A program made the translations under genes and the position numbers. A stretch of DNA of 64,000 nucleotides from Chloroflexi bacterium HGW-Chloroflexi-4 (GTDB lineage Bacteria; Chloroflexota; Anaerolineae; Anaerolineales; Anaerolineaceae): contig PHBW01000007.1 in the NCBI GenBank assembly GCA_002840715.1, positions 107,720 through 171,719 of the forward strand. The letters run 5' to 3'. Position 1 is the first letter of the stretch. Every line of letters begins with the position of its first letter. The notes beneath the pieces are model-generated. The model worked only from the letters and a program-made list of their open reading frames with translations. It did no database searches and was not told where the DNA came from. Below, one piece after another: positions 26,473 through 35,091 of this stretch.

Positions 26473-27492
26473 ATGGAATTCACTCACTATAAAACTTTCC
26501 CTATTGAATTAAAAGAAGAATGGAATCAACTGCTTTCAAAAAGCACGAATAATGTGCCCTTTTTGCGTTTTGAATATCTGGAAGATTGGTGGCAGACACG
26601 CGGCGGCGGCGAATGGCCACAGCGAGCGGAACTAGCCATCTTTGCAGCCCGTGAAGGATCAGAATTGGTGGGGATTGCTCCTTTTTTCATCACCGAACAT
26701 GAAGGTCACAAAAAGTTGATGCTGCTCGGCTGCATTGAGATCAGCGACTTTCTTGACCTGATCGTTTCTGTGAATCACGCTCAAGAATTTGTGAGTGCCC
26801 TATTAAGTTTCGTTTCAACTCAATTCCTTTCTCAAGGAATTCATTCCTTAGATTTGTATAATCTGCTTGAAGATTCACCGACCGTGCAACAACTTTTTGA
26901 AGCAGGAAAATCTGCCGGTTTTGAGGTAACGAAATCTGTTTTGCAGCAGGCGCCTTTTATCACCCTTCCAGGTGATTGGGAACTCTATCTGGAATCCATT
27001 GACAAGAAACAGCGTCACGAGATCAGACGCAAGATGCGCCGCGCTGCTGAATCAAATGCCGCCATTGAAGTCTATTTCACTGCTGAGCAAACCAAAGTGG
27101 AGGAAGACACTCAGGCGTTTTTGGGTTTAATGGCCCAGGACCCCGAAAAAGCAGCCTTTTTGTCACCTGCCATGCGTGAACAATTCAAGATCAGCATTCA
27201 ACGTGCTTATGAGAATGGATGGCTGCAATTAGCATTCCTTCAGGTTGATGGTGAGAAAGCCGCCGCCTATCTTAATATGGATTACCAAAACCGCATCTGG
27301 GTCTACAACTCCGGGTTGGACCGTCGTTTTATGGAATACTCGCCCGGTTGGGTGCTTCTCGGACATCTCTTGATGTGGGCCAATAAAAACAAGCGCAACG
27401 CCTTTGACTTCATGCGCGGCAATGAAGATTATAAGTATAAATTTGGTGCTGTTGACAGGTTAGTCTGCAGAGTAACATTAATAAAGACTTAA
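26473..27492 (+). CDS. BioF2/FemAB-like GNAT acyltransferase
   Basis: A 339-residue protein with two tandem GNAT-like folds, the second matching the BioF2-like acetyltransferase domain seen in CelD-type polysaccharide-synthesis proteins. Landmarks are 'NNVPFLRFEYLEDWWQTRGGG' near the start, 'SIDKKQRHEIRRKMRRAAE' (basic helix), 'GEKAAAYLNMDYQNRIWVYNSGLD' and 'NAFDFMRGNEDYKYKFG' near the end. Members acylate sugars or peptides in envelope biogenesis. It follows the YgjP-like gene after 40 bp on the same strand. Confidence 0.8.
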   Translation: MEFTHYKTFPIELKEEWNQLLSKSTNNVPFLRFEYLEDWWQTRGGGEWPQRAELAIFAAREGSELVGIAPFFITEHEGHKKLMLLGCIEISDFLDLIVSVNHAQEFVSALLSFVSTQFLSQGIHSLDLYNLLEDSPTVQQLFEAGKSAGFEVTKSVLQQAPFITLPGDWELYLESIDKKQRHEIRRKMRRAAESNAAIEVYFTAEQTKVEEDTQAFLGLMAQDPEKAAFLSPAMREQFKISIQRAYENGWLQLAFLQVDGEKAAAYLNMDYQNRIWVYNSGLDRRFMEYSPGWVLLGHLLMWANKNKRNAFDFMRGNEDYKYKFGAVDRLVCRVTLIKT

Positions 27493-27537
27493 CCATGCAA
27501 TAAGCCAAATTTATTAGAAAAAGCGAAATTATTTAAT

Positions 27538-27563
27538 AAAGATCCCTTTTGTAAGGGATCTTT
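27538..27563. terminator. Bidirectional intrinsic terminator
   Basis: AAAGATCCCTT (27538-27548) pairs with AAGGGATCTTT (27553-27563), loop TTGT. Lies between convergent genes. Confidence 0.88.
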
Positions 27564-27619
27564 TATTTCGATTTATTAGTGTCTTTAGAAATGTCGGTGC
27601 CGTTCGTAGTTTTGAATTC

Positions 27620-29107
27620 TTACAAATCTTTTTGTGACCAACGCACCATGACGCGGTAGATGGTGTCTGCCATTTGGTGGAACTCATCAATGCCAATACG
27701 TTCGTTGACGCCGTGCACACGGTTTAAATCTTCTTCTGTGACCACCATGGGGGTGAAGCGGTAGACACAATCACTAATCTCACAGAAATTGCGAGAATCT
27801 GTGCCACCCAGCATGATGTAAGGTGCCACAGCGACTCCTGGCCAAATCTCACCAATCACTGATGCAATGTGGCGGTAAGCATCACCATCCACTGGTGAAA
27901 GCGGAGAAGCCTCCCAGGCTTTTTGATCCATGGGTTCAAAAGTGACACGTTTGTCTTTGATCACGAAACGGATAAACTCACACACATCTGCAATCGACTG
28001 CCCAGGCAGGATGCGGAAGTTCACAACAGCTTCGGCCACTGAAGGTAGTACGTTATCTTTGACACCACTGTGAAAGAGGGTGGGCGCAGTGGTGGTGCGA
28101 ATGGTCGCGTCTGTTTCGCCCTTGCGAGACAGAATCTTAGTGATAATGCCGCCAAACAACCAAAGATTGGCAAAAGCCACCTGCATCATCGGAGATGCCG
28201 CACTGCCCAGCCCCTGGAACATTGGTTTGACCATGCGTACATCCGTTGGAAAGCGGTTGTTTTCAAGCCGGGTGATGGCACGGGTCAAAATGCCGATGGC
28301 TGTTTCTTTAGGCGGCGTGGAAGAATGACCGCCTGTGCCTTGAACGGTGAATTTAAGCGAGAGGTAACCCTTTTCTGAAATGCCTATCGTGGCGACATAG
28401 CCTTTGACGCCAGGGATGATGCCATCGTATACAGATCCGCCTTCATCAATGACCGCTTCAACACGAACGCCTTTTTGTTGCAGATGTTTGACCACTGCCG
28501 TGGCGCCGGTGCCCAACACCTCTTCGTTATGACTGAAAGTTAGAATGATGGTTCTGTCGGGCGTAAATTTTGCAGCCAAAAGCGCTTCAACTGATTCGAA
28601 GACTGAGATCATCTGGCATTTGATATCCATTGTGCCGCGACCCCAGATAAATCCGTCTGCTATCTTGCCCGAGAAGGGTGGATAATTCCATTGATCGAGG
28701 GTGTTTTCATCGGCAGGGACAACATCTTGATGGGCCATAAAGACAACAGGGTTGAGCGATGCGTCTTTACCTTCCCAGGTAAAGATCATGGTATGTCCGT
28801 CTACAAGTTCTTTAGTAAGATTCTTGTGAGTCAGCGGATAGGTTTTGGCTAGCAATGCTTGCATGGTTTCGAAATTTTCTTTGATGTCTTCCTGGGGGTC
28901 TTCATGAGAGATGGTTTGTATCTTAATCACTGAAGACAAATGCTCCGCCAAAACCTGCGGATCCTGTGCAAATCTAGGAACGCCATATTTGAATGAAATT
29001 GTGTTGGAAGCGGATTTTCGTGCAAATAAAAGTGTTTTAATTAGAATAAATGCCAATAAAAAAAGAATAAGAGCAATTATGATTACGATAATGTTGGATG
29101 GAGTCAT
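27620..29107 (-). CDS. M20-family zinc peptidase with N-terminal anchor (PM20D1-like)
   Basis: A 495-residue M20 metallopeptidase. Residues 5-27 form a hydrophobic anchor. Di-zinc site residues are visible: His and Asp in 'FMAHQDVVPAD', Glu pair in 'SHNEEVLGTGA', a further Asp in 'VIDEGG' and the late His/Asp region 'LGGTDSRNF'. The dimerisation insert 'GYLSLKFTVQGTGGHSSTPPKETAIGIL' is present. The length and anchor match the PM20D1/carboxypeptidase S branch, which hydrolyses or forms N-acyl amino acids and small peptides. The gene is flanked by terminators and stands alone. Confidence 0.88.
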   Translation of the reverse strand: MTPSNIIVIIIALILFLLAFILIKTLLFARKSASNTISFKYGVPRFAQDPQVLAEHLSSVIKIQTISHEDPQEDIKENFETMQALLAKTYPLTHKNLTKELVDGHTMIFTWEGKDASLNPVVFMAHQDVVPADENTLDQWNYPPFSGKIADGFIWGRGTMDIKCQMISVFESVEALLAAKFTPDRTIILTFSHNEEVLGTGATAVVKHLQQKGVRVEAVIDEGGSVYDGIIPGVKGYVATIGISEKGYLSLKFTVQGTGGHSSTPPKETAIGILTRAITRLENNRFPTDVRMVKPMFQGLGSAASPMMQVAFANLWLFGGIITKILSRKGETDATIRTTTAPTLFHSGVKDNVLPSVAEAVVNFRILPGQSIADVCEFIRFVIKDKRVTFEPMDQKAWEASPLSPVDGDAYRHIASVIGEIWPGVAVAPYIMLGGTDSRNFCEISDCVYRFTPMVVTEEDLNRVHGVNERIGIDEFHQMADTIYRVMVRWSQKDL

Positions 29108-29253
29108 GTTTCACCTCGGATTGGAAATAAAGTCACTTGTTTTCTGAATTCAAGCGAATACAAAATATTCAACCCTTGGATTATAGCATCAGGAAAGATA
29201 AACAGCCATTCACTTGCATGATATGTGCTGCATAATATGTGTCTGTATTATAT

Positions 29254-29276
29254 GCGCCTGTCATGATGACAGGCGC
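29254..29276 (-). terminator. Hairpin after the CBS-domain gene
   Basis: GCGCCTGTCAT (29254-29264) and ATGACAGGCGC (29266-29276) are exact reverse complements with a single central base. Located 15 bp past the stop of the CBS gene on the minus strand; no strong T-run. Confidence 0.55.
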
Positions 29277-29291
29277 ACAACTGATCGTTTT

Positions 29292-29732
29292 TTATTGCAT
29301 TAGTTCCATGCCTACCCTAAAGTTTTCCATCCCTGCTATCAACGTTTCTTTATCACTAATGACTGTTTTGACAACATCAGTAATTGAGATCACCCCAACA
29401 ACTTTGCCGTCTTTAACCACAGGCAGATGACGGAAACGTTTATCCACCATTTGGGCCATGCACTCTTCAGCAGATTGATCGGGGCCGACAAAATAGACCT
29501 GACGAGTCATCACATCTTTCAAAGGTGTCGTCACCGGGTTGCCTTGTAATGTTCCTTTTCGGGCATAATCACGCTCGGTAAAAATGCCAAGTAGTTTATC
29601 GTTTTCCATGATCAAAACTGCCCCGACATCCTTGTCTGCCATCAATTTCAGTGCATCTTGAATGGTTTTGTCAGGAGCCAATGAAAAAATCACTTTGCCT
29701 TTGTCATTTAACATCGATTCAACAGTTGCCAT
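29292..29732 (-). CDS. Stand-alone tandem CBS-domain protein
   Basis: A 146-residue protein made of two CBS domains, one Bateman module: 'TIQDALKLMADKDVGAVLIMENDKLLGIFTERDYARK' and 'SAEECMAQMVDKRFRHLPVVKDGKVVGVISITDVVK'. Such modules bind adenine nucleotides or related ligands and regulate partner proteins. 'GIFTERD' and 'GVISITD' are the usual ligand-contacting ends of each repeat. No obvious partner is adjacent, so its target is unknown. Confidence 0.92.
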   Translation of the reverse strand: MATVESMLNDKGKVIFSLAPDKTIQDALKLMADKDVGAVLIMENDKLLGIFTERDYARKGTLQGNPVTTPLKDVMTRQVYFVGPDQSAEECMAQMVDKRFRHLPVVKDGKVVGVISITDVVKTVISDKETLIAGMENFRVGMELMQ

Positions 29733-29838
29733 GGTTCCTCCAATAATTTTATATATAATTATGATATTGCATTTATACTAATTAATCAATTCATTTTTGG
29801 TCGTATTTACCATAAATGGCAAACTGCAAGGAGTTTAC

Positions 29839-30327
29839 ATGAATTATCCAGATGCCGAGACACTGATACAAAAATACAAATTAACAACACATATTATCCA
29901 CCGTCAAACAGATGGCATCACCAACCAAGAGAGCGTGATTCAACCTCCGGTGAGAGGCAATTGCATGAACTGGATTCTGGGGCATATCCTTAACGACCGA
30001 AATCTGGTCTTATTGCTTTTGAAAGAAGAGTCCATTTTTAATAAATCAGAAGCTGAACGTTACAAGCGGGAATCTGATCCGGTAACCGGATTGGAAGATG
30101 GAATTCCATTTGATCAAATGCTTGAAAAACTTGATCTTTCAAAAAAACGCATTGTTTCAGGTTTAAAGAATATCTCAACAGAAAGACTGGCTGAAATTGA
30201 AGAAGTGGGAACACTTAAAGAAGAAGTCGGTGCACTGATCGCATTCATGCACTGGCATGAAACCTATCACACCGGACAGTTTGAATTATTACGCCAATTG
30301 GCGGGCAAAAACGACAAGGTCATCTAA
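29839..30327 (+). CDS. DinB-family protein
   Basis: A 162-residue four-helix DinB-like protein. The conserved metal-binding histidines are in 'NWILGHILNDRN' (about residue 45) and 'FMHWHETYHTGQFELLRQL' near the C-terminus, the typical HxxxH end. Family members include thiol-dependent transferases and many uncharacterised proteins. AAGGAG at 29828-29833 supports this start over an upstream ATG at 29797. An SRPBCC gene follows 16 bp downstream; the two form a small operon. Confidence 0.85.
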   Translation: MNYPDAETLIQKYKLTTHIIHRQTDGITNQESVIQPPVRGNCMNWILGHILNDRNLVLLLLKEESIFNKSEAERYKRESDPVTGLEDGIPFDQMLEKLDLSKKRIVSGLKNISTERLAEIEEVGTLKEEVGALIAFMHWHETYHTGQFELLRQLAGKNDKVI

Positions 30328-30343
30328 CCCAAGGAGGTAAAAG

Positions 30344-30730
30344 ATGGAAAGCCTGATCGTTAGTGTTGAACTTCCTGTAAAAAGTGATGTGCTATTCCAT
30401 GCGTGGTTGGACAGCGCCGAACACTCTGCTTTTACCGGTTCAGAAGCTTTAATTGATCCTTCACTGGGAGGTCTTTTCACCGCATGGGAAGGTTATATTT
30501 CAGGTAAAACCCTTGAATTGGATCCACTCACCAGGATTATGCAATCCTGGCGAACCACCGAGTTTTCAGATGCTGACGCAGATTCCAAACTCGAAATATT
30601 GTTTGAACCGACCTCCAAAGGGACTCAATTAACCATCACCCACACCGACATCCCGGATGGACAAGGAGACATGTATAGAGAAGGCTGGGAAGAATATTAT
30701 TTCAAACCCATGCTGGAATATTTCAGCTAA
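30344..30730 (+). CDS. SRPBCC/AHSA1-domain protein
   Basis: A 128-residue START-like protein of the AHSA1/SRPBCC group: 'VELPVKSDVLFHAWLDSAEHSAFTG' at the start, 'PSLGGLFTAWEGYISGKTLELDPLTRIMQSWRT' in the middle, and 'GWEEYYFKPMLEYFS' as the long C-terminal helix. These domains bind hydrophobic ligands or other proteins; function here is unknown. AGGAGG precedes the ATG. Confidence 0.88.
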   Translation: MESLIVSVELPVKSDVLFHAWLDSAEHSAFTGSEALIDPSLGGLFTAWEGYISGKTLELDPLTRIMQSWRTTEFSDADADSKLEILFEPTSKGTQLTITHTDIPDGQGDMYREGWEEYYFKPMLEYFS

Positions 30731-30753
30731 GAATCACCCATCCTCATGAACAG

Positions 30754-30786
30754 GATCCGCAAAACTCTATTGTGGATCTTTTTTTT
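30754..30786 (+). terminator. Intrinsic terminator
   Basis: GATCCGCA (30754-30761) pairs with TGTGGATC (30771-30778, one G-T pair), followed by eight T. Confidence 0.8.
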
Positions 30787-30877
30787 CACGCAAACATTTA
30801 AGGAAGGCGTAGAGTTATTAAGATAAGAAGTTTGTATAATCATTGTTACGAATCATGTTCATGATTGGGAGGTTGAA

Positions 30878-32053
30878 GTGAAAAAACGCTTAGTTACGAT
30901 TTCTTCGGTGATAATTCTGGCAATGATTTTGACTTCATGCGGTTTTACGATTCAGGGCAACACTCCTCCTCTGGATGAAAATGCAATCAACACAGCCGTA
31001 GCACAGACACTGGCAGCCAATGGGGGAAGCTCCGCAACCAGCACGCCTCAAGCCGAACTTCCCACACTTGCACAACCGTCCATCACCCCTCAGCCATTGG
31101 CCACCGTAGAACCTCTACCTACTCTGGCTCCAACGGCTGACAATTGCAATCTAGCTAAATGGGAAACCGATGTAACGATTCCAGACGGTAGCGTTTTGGC
31201 TCCTGATACGGCATTTATCAAGACCTGGCGCCTCACCAACACCGGCACCTGCACCTGGAATACCAACTATGCCATTGTTTACTCTGGCGGAGACCAGATG
31301 GGCGCATTGGCAACCACAACTCTGCCCGCTAATGTGCCGCCCGGCGCCACCGTGGATGTTTCCGTTCAGATGAAAAGCCCATCTGCAGACGGCAAGTATG
31401 CAGCAAATTTTATGCTGCGCAGCGATACCGGCTTAATCTTTGGCACCGGCGCCTCACACATGGCGCCCATTTTTGTTTCCATAGAGGTGGTCAAACTGCA
31501 GATCGTGGCTACTTTAGTCTTCGGTGGATTTATGCCTGTGTTTCCATTGGAACTTTTGGTTTATGATTTTGGCGCGAACTACTGTCTTGCCAACTGGCGC
31601 AATGCATCTGGCGCCGGGTTTCTGGCATGCCCGGGCACCAAGACAGACGACTCAGGGTTCGTTGTGCAAGTGGATTCACCAAAGTTGCAGGACGGCAATA
31701 CTGTAAATGGTGTCGGCTTGTTTACCCATCCACAGTGGATTGACGGTGGGTCTATTTCTGGAACTTATCCTCTATTGGCTGTGGAAAATGGGATGAAATT
31801 TAAAACCACTTTAGGCTGCGGTTTTGGCGGTGCTGCTTGTGATGCACGCTTTATGCTGCGCTATCGCATCGAAGGCGGCACTTTGCAAGAGTTGGATCAT
31901 TGGGATGTAAAATATGGCGACGCACCATTAAAATTGAATGTTGATCTTTCGTCATTGGCTGGCAAGAATGTCAACTTTGTACTGCAAGTAGTCACAAACG
32001 GCAGTTCAGCACAAGACTGGGCTTATTGGGTCAACCCAAGGATCGTGAAGTAG
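30878..32053 (+). CDS. Lipoprotein with NBR1-type Ig-like domain (copy 1)
   Basis: A 391-residue lipoprotein: lipobox 'ILTSC' near residue 21, a Thr/Pro/Ala-rich linker to about residue 86, then an Ig-like domain of the 'next to BRCA1' type (about residues 90-200; 'DVTIPDGSVLAPDTAFIKTWRLTNTGTCTW' and 'VPPGATVDVSVQMKSPSADGKY'), and a C-terminal ~165-residue beta-rich domain with conserved Cys pairs ('NYCLANWRN', 'FLACPG', 'LGCGFGGAACDARF'). The C-terminal domain is shared with the lipoprotein at 41.9-43.1 kb. It is probably a surface-exposed binding protein, ligand unknown. The start is GTG with GGAGG upstream. Confidence 0.82.
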   Translation: MKKRLVTISSVIILAMILTSCGFTIQGNTPPLDENAINTAVAQTLAANGGSSATSTPQAELPTLAQPSITPQPLATVEPLPTLAPTADNCNLAKWETDVTIPDGSVLAPDTAFIKTWRLTNTGTCTWNTNYAIVYSGGDQMGALATTTLPANVPPGATVDVSVQMKSPSADGKYAANFMLRSDTGLIFGTGASHMAPIFVSIEVVKLQIVATLVFGGFMPVFPLELLVYDFGANYCLANWRNASGAGFLACPGTKTDDSGFVVQVDSPKLQDGNTVNGVGLFTHPQWIDGGSISGTYPLLAVENGMKFKTTLGCGFGGAACDARFMLRYRIEGGTLQELDHWDVKYGDAPLKLNVDLSSLAGKNVNFVLQVVTNGSSAQDWAYWVNPRIVK

Positions 32054-32112
32054 TAACCAATCTAATAAATCGATACCTCGAAAAGAAACAAAAGAACAAA
32101 AGATAAATCTCA

Positions 32113-32148
32113 CCCCCCTTTTTCTGAAATTGAAGGGGGGCTTTTTTT
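32113..32148 (+). terminator. Intrinsic terminator
   Basis: CCCCCCTT (32113-32120) pairs with AAGGGGGG (32133-32140), with a T-run from 32142 to 32148. Confidence 0.9.
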
Positions 32149-32260
32149 CATGGGATTATCTATATAATGAGATCAATGGTTTTACTTCTCTCTACTCTCT
32201 AATTTCAATTCTCTGTTTATCATTTACGATTCACCCCTTTTAATGGGTTAAAATCAAGTT

Positions 32261-33618
32261 GTGACTCGTAAAACGAAATTAATCATTCTCATATGTCTAC
32301 CTCTGGTGGGTATCATTGCCGGGTATCTTTTAATGGGAAGACAACTCACCATTATTGTGGATGGTGAAACCAGCCAGGTGATGACACATGCACTTACCGT
32401 CCGCGGTGCGCTGAGCTCAGCCGGGATTAAATTGACCCCGCTTGATCAGGTGTCACCACCCGCATCAAGTTCTCTTTCAAAGATCACTGAAATTAAAGTT
32501 CAGCTCTCGCACCCCATCCGGGTGTGGAACGACAGTACAAAAACACTTTCAGCAGTGGATACTGCTGCCATTGTCCCTGCCGAAATATTGGTAACCGCGG
32601 GCATCATCCCTGCCGCAGGCGACATCACCCGTCTTAATGGGCTGATCGTGCCCCTGAATGAACCGCTGAGTGTCTCAGGCCCCTTTGTGCTGCAATACAC
32701 ACCCGCCGTTAATCTGACCCTCAATGTGGATGGCGCTGAATCCAGTTTCTACACAGCTGAACCCAGTGTAGGAATCGCCTTGTGGGCCAAAGGCATCACC
32801 CTGCACGGCGGAGATGCACTCAGCCAATCTTTCACCGGAAGCGTGGACGGTCAGTCATTACTTGTCATTAATAATGCCAGACCTCTGATCATCACTGCAG
32901 ATGGTAGAGATATTTCAACCTTTGCGACAGCATCCACAGTTGGAGAGGTGCTTGCCAAAGTTGGCATCACACTGCAAGATCTCGATTTCAGCAAACCCGC
33001 TGAAACGGATGCCCTGCCGGAAGACGGGCGGATCGTCGTGGTGCGTGTAAGAGAAGAAGTGCTGCGCGAACAACAATCCATCCCGTTTACGACCACCACC
33101 CAGACCGATGCCACGCTTGAATCTGGCCAAACCCAGACCATCACTGCTGGTGAAAACGGTCTGCAGATCGCAACCGTGCGCGTACGCTACGAAGACGGAA
33201 AAGAAGTTTCTCGGGAGACTGAAGAAAGTCTTGTCTTGAAAGAACCCGTCAATGCAGTCGTTGTGGCGGGATCCAAGCTGGTGGTTTCAACGATTGAAGC
33301 CTGTGATGTTCCGGTAGATTATTACAAGGCAATCACAGTGACGGCTATCCAAAAACAGCTTTGGGCACCACCGTTAAGAAAGGTGTCCTTGCGGTGGATC
33401 CGGCCTGGTTTCCAATTTTGAAAAACACGAGAATTTGTGTGCCCGGTTATGGCATCGGCATTGTACAGGATACAGGTTCGTATCCCGGCACGCATTACTG
33501 GATAGACTTGGGATACACCGATGCGGAATTTGCCGCCGCAGGTCAAAAAACGTTTTTAAACCTGACTGTGTATTTGTTGGGTCCATTTCCTGAAGGCACC
33601 AATTTGGAGTTGCCATAG
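32261..33618 (+). pseudogene. yabE: YabE-like DUF348-G5-3D protein, frameshifted
   Basis: Two overlapping frames together encode a YabE-type exported protein: N-terminal anchor (residues 6-25), three DUF348 repeats ('LTIIVDGETSQVMTHALTVRGAL', 'VNLTLNVDG', 'PLIITADGRDISTFATASTVGEVL'), a G5 domain ('EEVLREQQSIPFTTTTQTD') and, in the other frame from about 33345, a 3D domain ('GTTVKKGVLAVDPAWFP', 'GIGIVQDTGSYPG', 'YWIDLGYTD'). Adding one base at about 33344-33348 (GCTAT to GCTTAT) would join them and restore the expected 'TVTAYPKTALGTT'. The first frame otherwise stops at 33419-33421. In Bacillus and many Firmicutes yabE sits just before rnmV-ksgA; here ksgA follows 35 bp downstream. It could be a real mutation or a sequencing error. 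Confidence 0.75.
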
Positions 33619-33653
33619 ACCTGCCACTTCCCACCTTTGATGTAAGAGCCATC

Positions 33654-34481
33654 ATGCGCCGCCATCACCTAGATCCGCATAAGGGGTTGGGGCAGAATTT
33701 TCTTGTCGATCATAAAGCCCTGCGCAAGATCGTGGATTATGCCGGACTGACCAAAGAAGACACCGTGTTGGAAATTGGCGCCGGATTGGGCAGCCTGACG
33801 CGCATGCTGGCCAAAGGCGCAGGTAAAGTGGTGGCCGTTGAAATTGATCATCATCTGGTACCGATCCTTGAAGAAGTGATGGCGCCGTTTAATAATGTGC
33901 AAATCATCGAGGGCGACATTCTTGAGCTTAACCCAGTGAATCTGATGGGCGAGAAACCATTCATTGTGGTGGCCAATATCCCCTATTTCATCACTTCCGC
34001 CATCATTCGCCATCTTCTGACCAGCGCAGTGAAACCCACACGCATTGTGCTCACCATGCAAAAGGAAGTTGCTGAACGCATCTGCGCCCAGGCTGGCGAT
34101 CTTTCACTGCTGGCTCTAAGTGTGCAGGTGTTTGGCATACCCAAGATCGGTGTCAGTATCTCCGCTTCGGCGTTCTTCCCGCCTCCCAAGGTGGATTCAG
34201 CGACGTTAAAGGTTGAGATTTACGAACAACCACTGATCACCGGCAAACAACTGGATATGTTCTTCACACTGGCAAAGATCGGTTTTTCACAGAAAAGAAA
34301 GATGCTCCGCAATACAATTTCCGCCGGCTTACATTGCAGCGCCTCTGAAGCTGAAGAACTGCTGAAGTCCGCGGGGATTGATCCGGCAAGAAGAGCGCAG
34401 ACGCTTGAACTGGTGGAATGGAAGACTCTGGTCGGTGAATACGAAAGCTGGCTTGAGAAGAAAAAAACGACTGTAGAGTAA
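33654..34481 (+). CDS. rsmA: 16S rRNA dimethyladenosine transferase
   Basis: KsgA/RsmA, 275 residues, dimethylates the two adjacent adenosines in helix 45 of 16S rRNA during 30S maturation. Seen: 'HKGLGQNFLVDHKAL' (start motif), 'VLEIGAGLGSLTRML' (SAM motif I), 'VEIDHHLVPIL', 'EGDILEL' and the catalytic 'VVANIPYFITSAIIRHLL' (NxPY). The C-terminal helical domain with 'FSQKRKMLRNTI' is intact. The gene follows the yabE-like gene closely, a neighbourhood kept in many bacteria. Confidence 0.96.
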   Translation: MRRHHLDPHKGLGQNFLVDHKALRKIVDYAGLTKEDTVLEIGAGLGSLTRMLAKGAGKVVAVEIDHHLVPILEEVMAPFNNVQIIEGDILELNPVNLMGEKPFIVVANIPYFITSAIIRHLLTSAVKPTRIVLTMQKEVAERICAQAGDLSLLALSVQVFGIPKIGVSISASAFFPPPKVDSATLKVEIYEQPLITGKQLDMFFTLAKIGFSQKRKMLRNTISAGLHCSASEAEELLKSAGIDPARRAQTLELVEWKTLVGEYESWLEKKKTTVE

Positions 34482-34497
34482 ATCATCCCGTTTTTAG

Positions 34498-34567
34498 ACA
34501 ACCTTGACAAGGTGACCCCTCTCTCATTCGCTCAGGGGTCCAAAGTGCACGACCTTGTCAAGGTTGT
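34498..34567. terminator. Nested double inverted repeat after rsmA
   Basis: Outer 16-bp arms (34498-34513 and 34552-34567) are exact reverse complements; each arm also contains a self-complementary core (ACCTTG-A-CAAGGT and ACCTTG-T-CAAGGT). Inside, GACCCC (34514-34519) pairs with GGGGTC (34535-34540). TTTTGTTG follows. It probably terminates rsmA, and the repeated ACCTTGnCAAGGT could alternatively be a pair of operator sites for the promoter that starts 15 bp downstream. Confidence 0.65.
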
Positions 34568-34581
34568 TTTGTTGTCTCCTC

Positions 34582-34610
34582 TTGACAAAAAAAGTTGCCG
34601 GTGCCATAAT
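34582..34610 (+). promoter_or_regulatory. Promoter of the LuxR-type regulator gene
   Basis: TTGACA (34582-34587), 17-bp spacer, CATAAT (34605-34610). Transcription should begin near 34617, which rules out the longer reading from 34555 and supports the ATG at 34672. Confidence 0.8.
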
Positions 34611-34671
34611 ATTAGTATATTTGTTCTATTATCAGGGGAGTGTGAATCTAGATTTTCTTTGTGGAGTTAAA

Positions 34672-35091
34672 ATGACTCGCCTGCTTTACCTGCCAGATGA
34701 CGTTACGGTCATCCAACTTGAAGTCGATATGCCAGCCACGCAGCTTTGTGCAGCCGTCAACGCAGGTATTCGCCCACTGCCGTTGCTGCGCAGCGCCCCG
34801 CCTGACAGACTGACCGCCAGCGAAATGGGCGGCACGGTGGTGGTGGCGCCTGCGGCCCAAAGAACCGCCCCTTTTAAAAGGACCCATAAACCTGAAGGGT
34901 TATCCCGCAGACAGACACAGGTGCACGAACTCGCCATCCGTGGATTGACCAGCGGAGAGATAGCCGTAATGCTGCACCTTTCAAGGCGTACGGTGAACTA
35001 CCATCTCAATCAAGTCAAAAACCGCATGCACCTGGGTGAAATTCCCCAGGCAGATGTGTTTCCTCGGATTTTTTCAAACAAGGACGATTAA
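34672..35091 (+). CDS. Small LuxR-type HTH protein
   Basis: A 139-residue protein whose C-terminal half is a LuxR/GerE helix-turn-helix: 'LSRRQTQVHELAIRGLTSGEIAVMLHLSRRTVNYHLNQVKNRM' spans about residues 77-119. The N-terminal ~70 residues are not a receiver domain and match nothing I recognise. It should bind DNA as a dimer; targets are unknown, although the nested inverted repeat upstream of its own promoter is a candidate. A longer in-frame reading from 34555 would start upstream of the promoter and is rejected. It overlaps the end of the convergent methyltransferase gene by 4 bp. Confidence 0.8.
   Translation: MTRLLYLPDDVTVIQLEVDMPATQLCAAVNAGIRPLPLLRSAPPDRLTASEMGGTVVVAPAAQRTAPFKRTHKPEGLSRRQTQVHELAIRGLTSGEIAVMLHLSRRTVNYHLNQVKNRMHLGEIPQADVFPRIFSNKDD

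Noticed and set aside
33340..33362. Programmed -1 frameshift in the yabE-like gene
   Set aside because: The junction CCAAAAAC does not fit the X XXY YYZ slippery pattern in the reading frame, and the shift breaks a conserved motif; a deletion or read error is simpler.
33470..33500. tRNA-like GGTTCG...CCCGG stretch
   Set aside because: It is inside the 3D-domain coding sequence and no acceptor, D or anticodon stem can be drawn around it.
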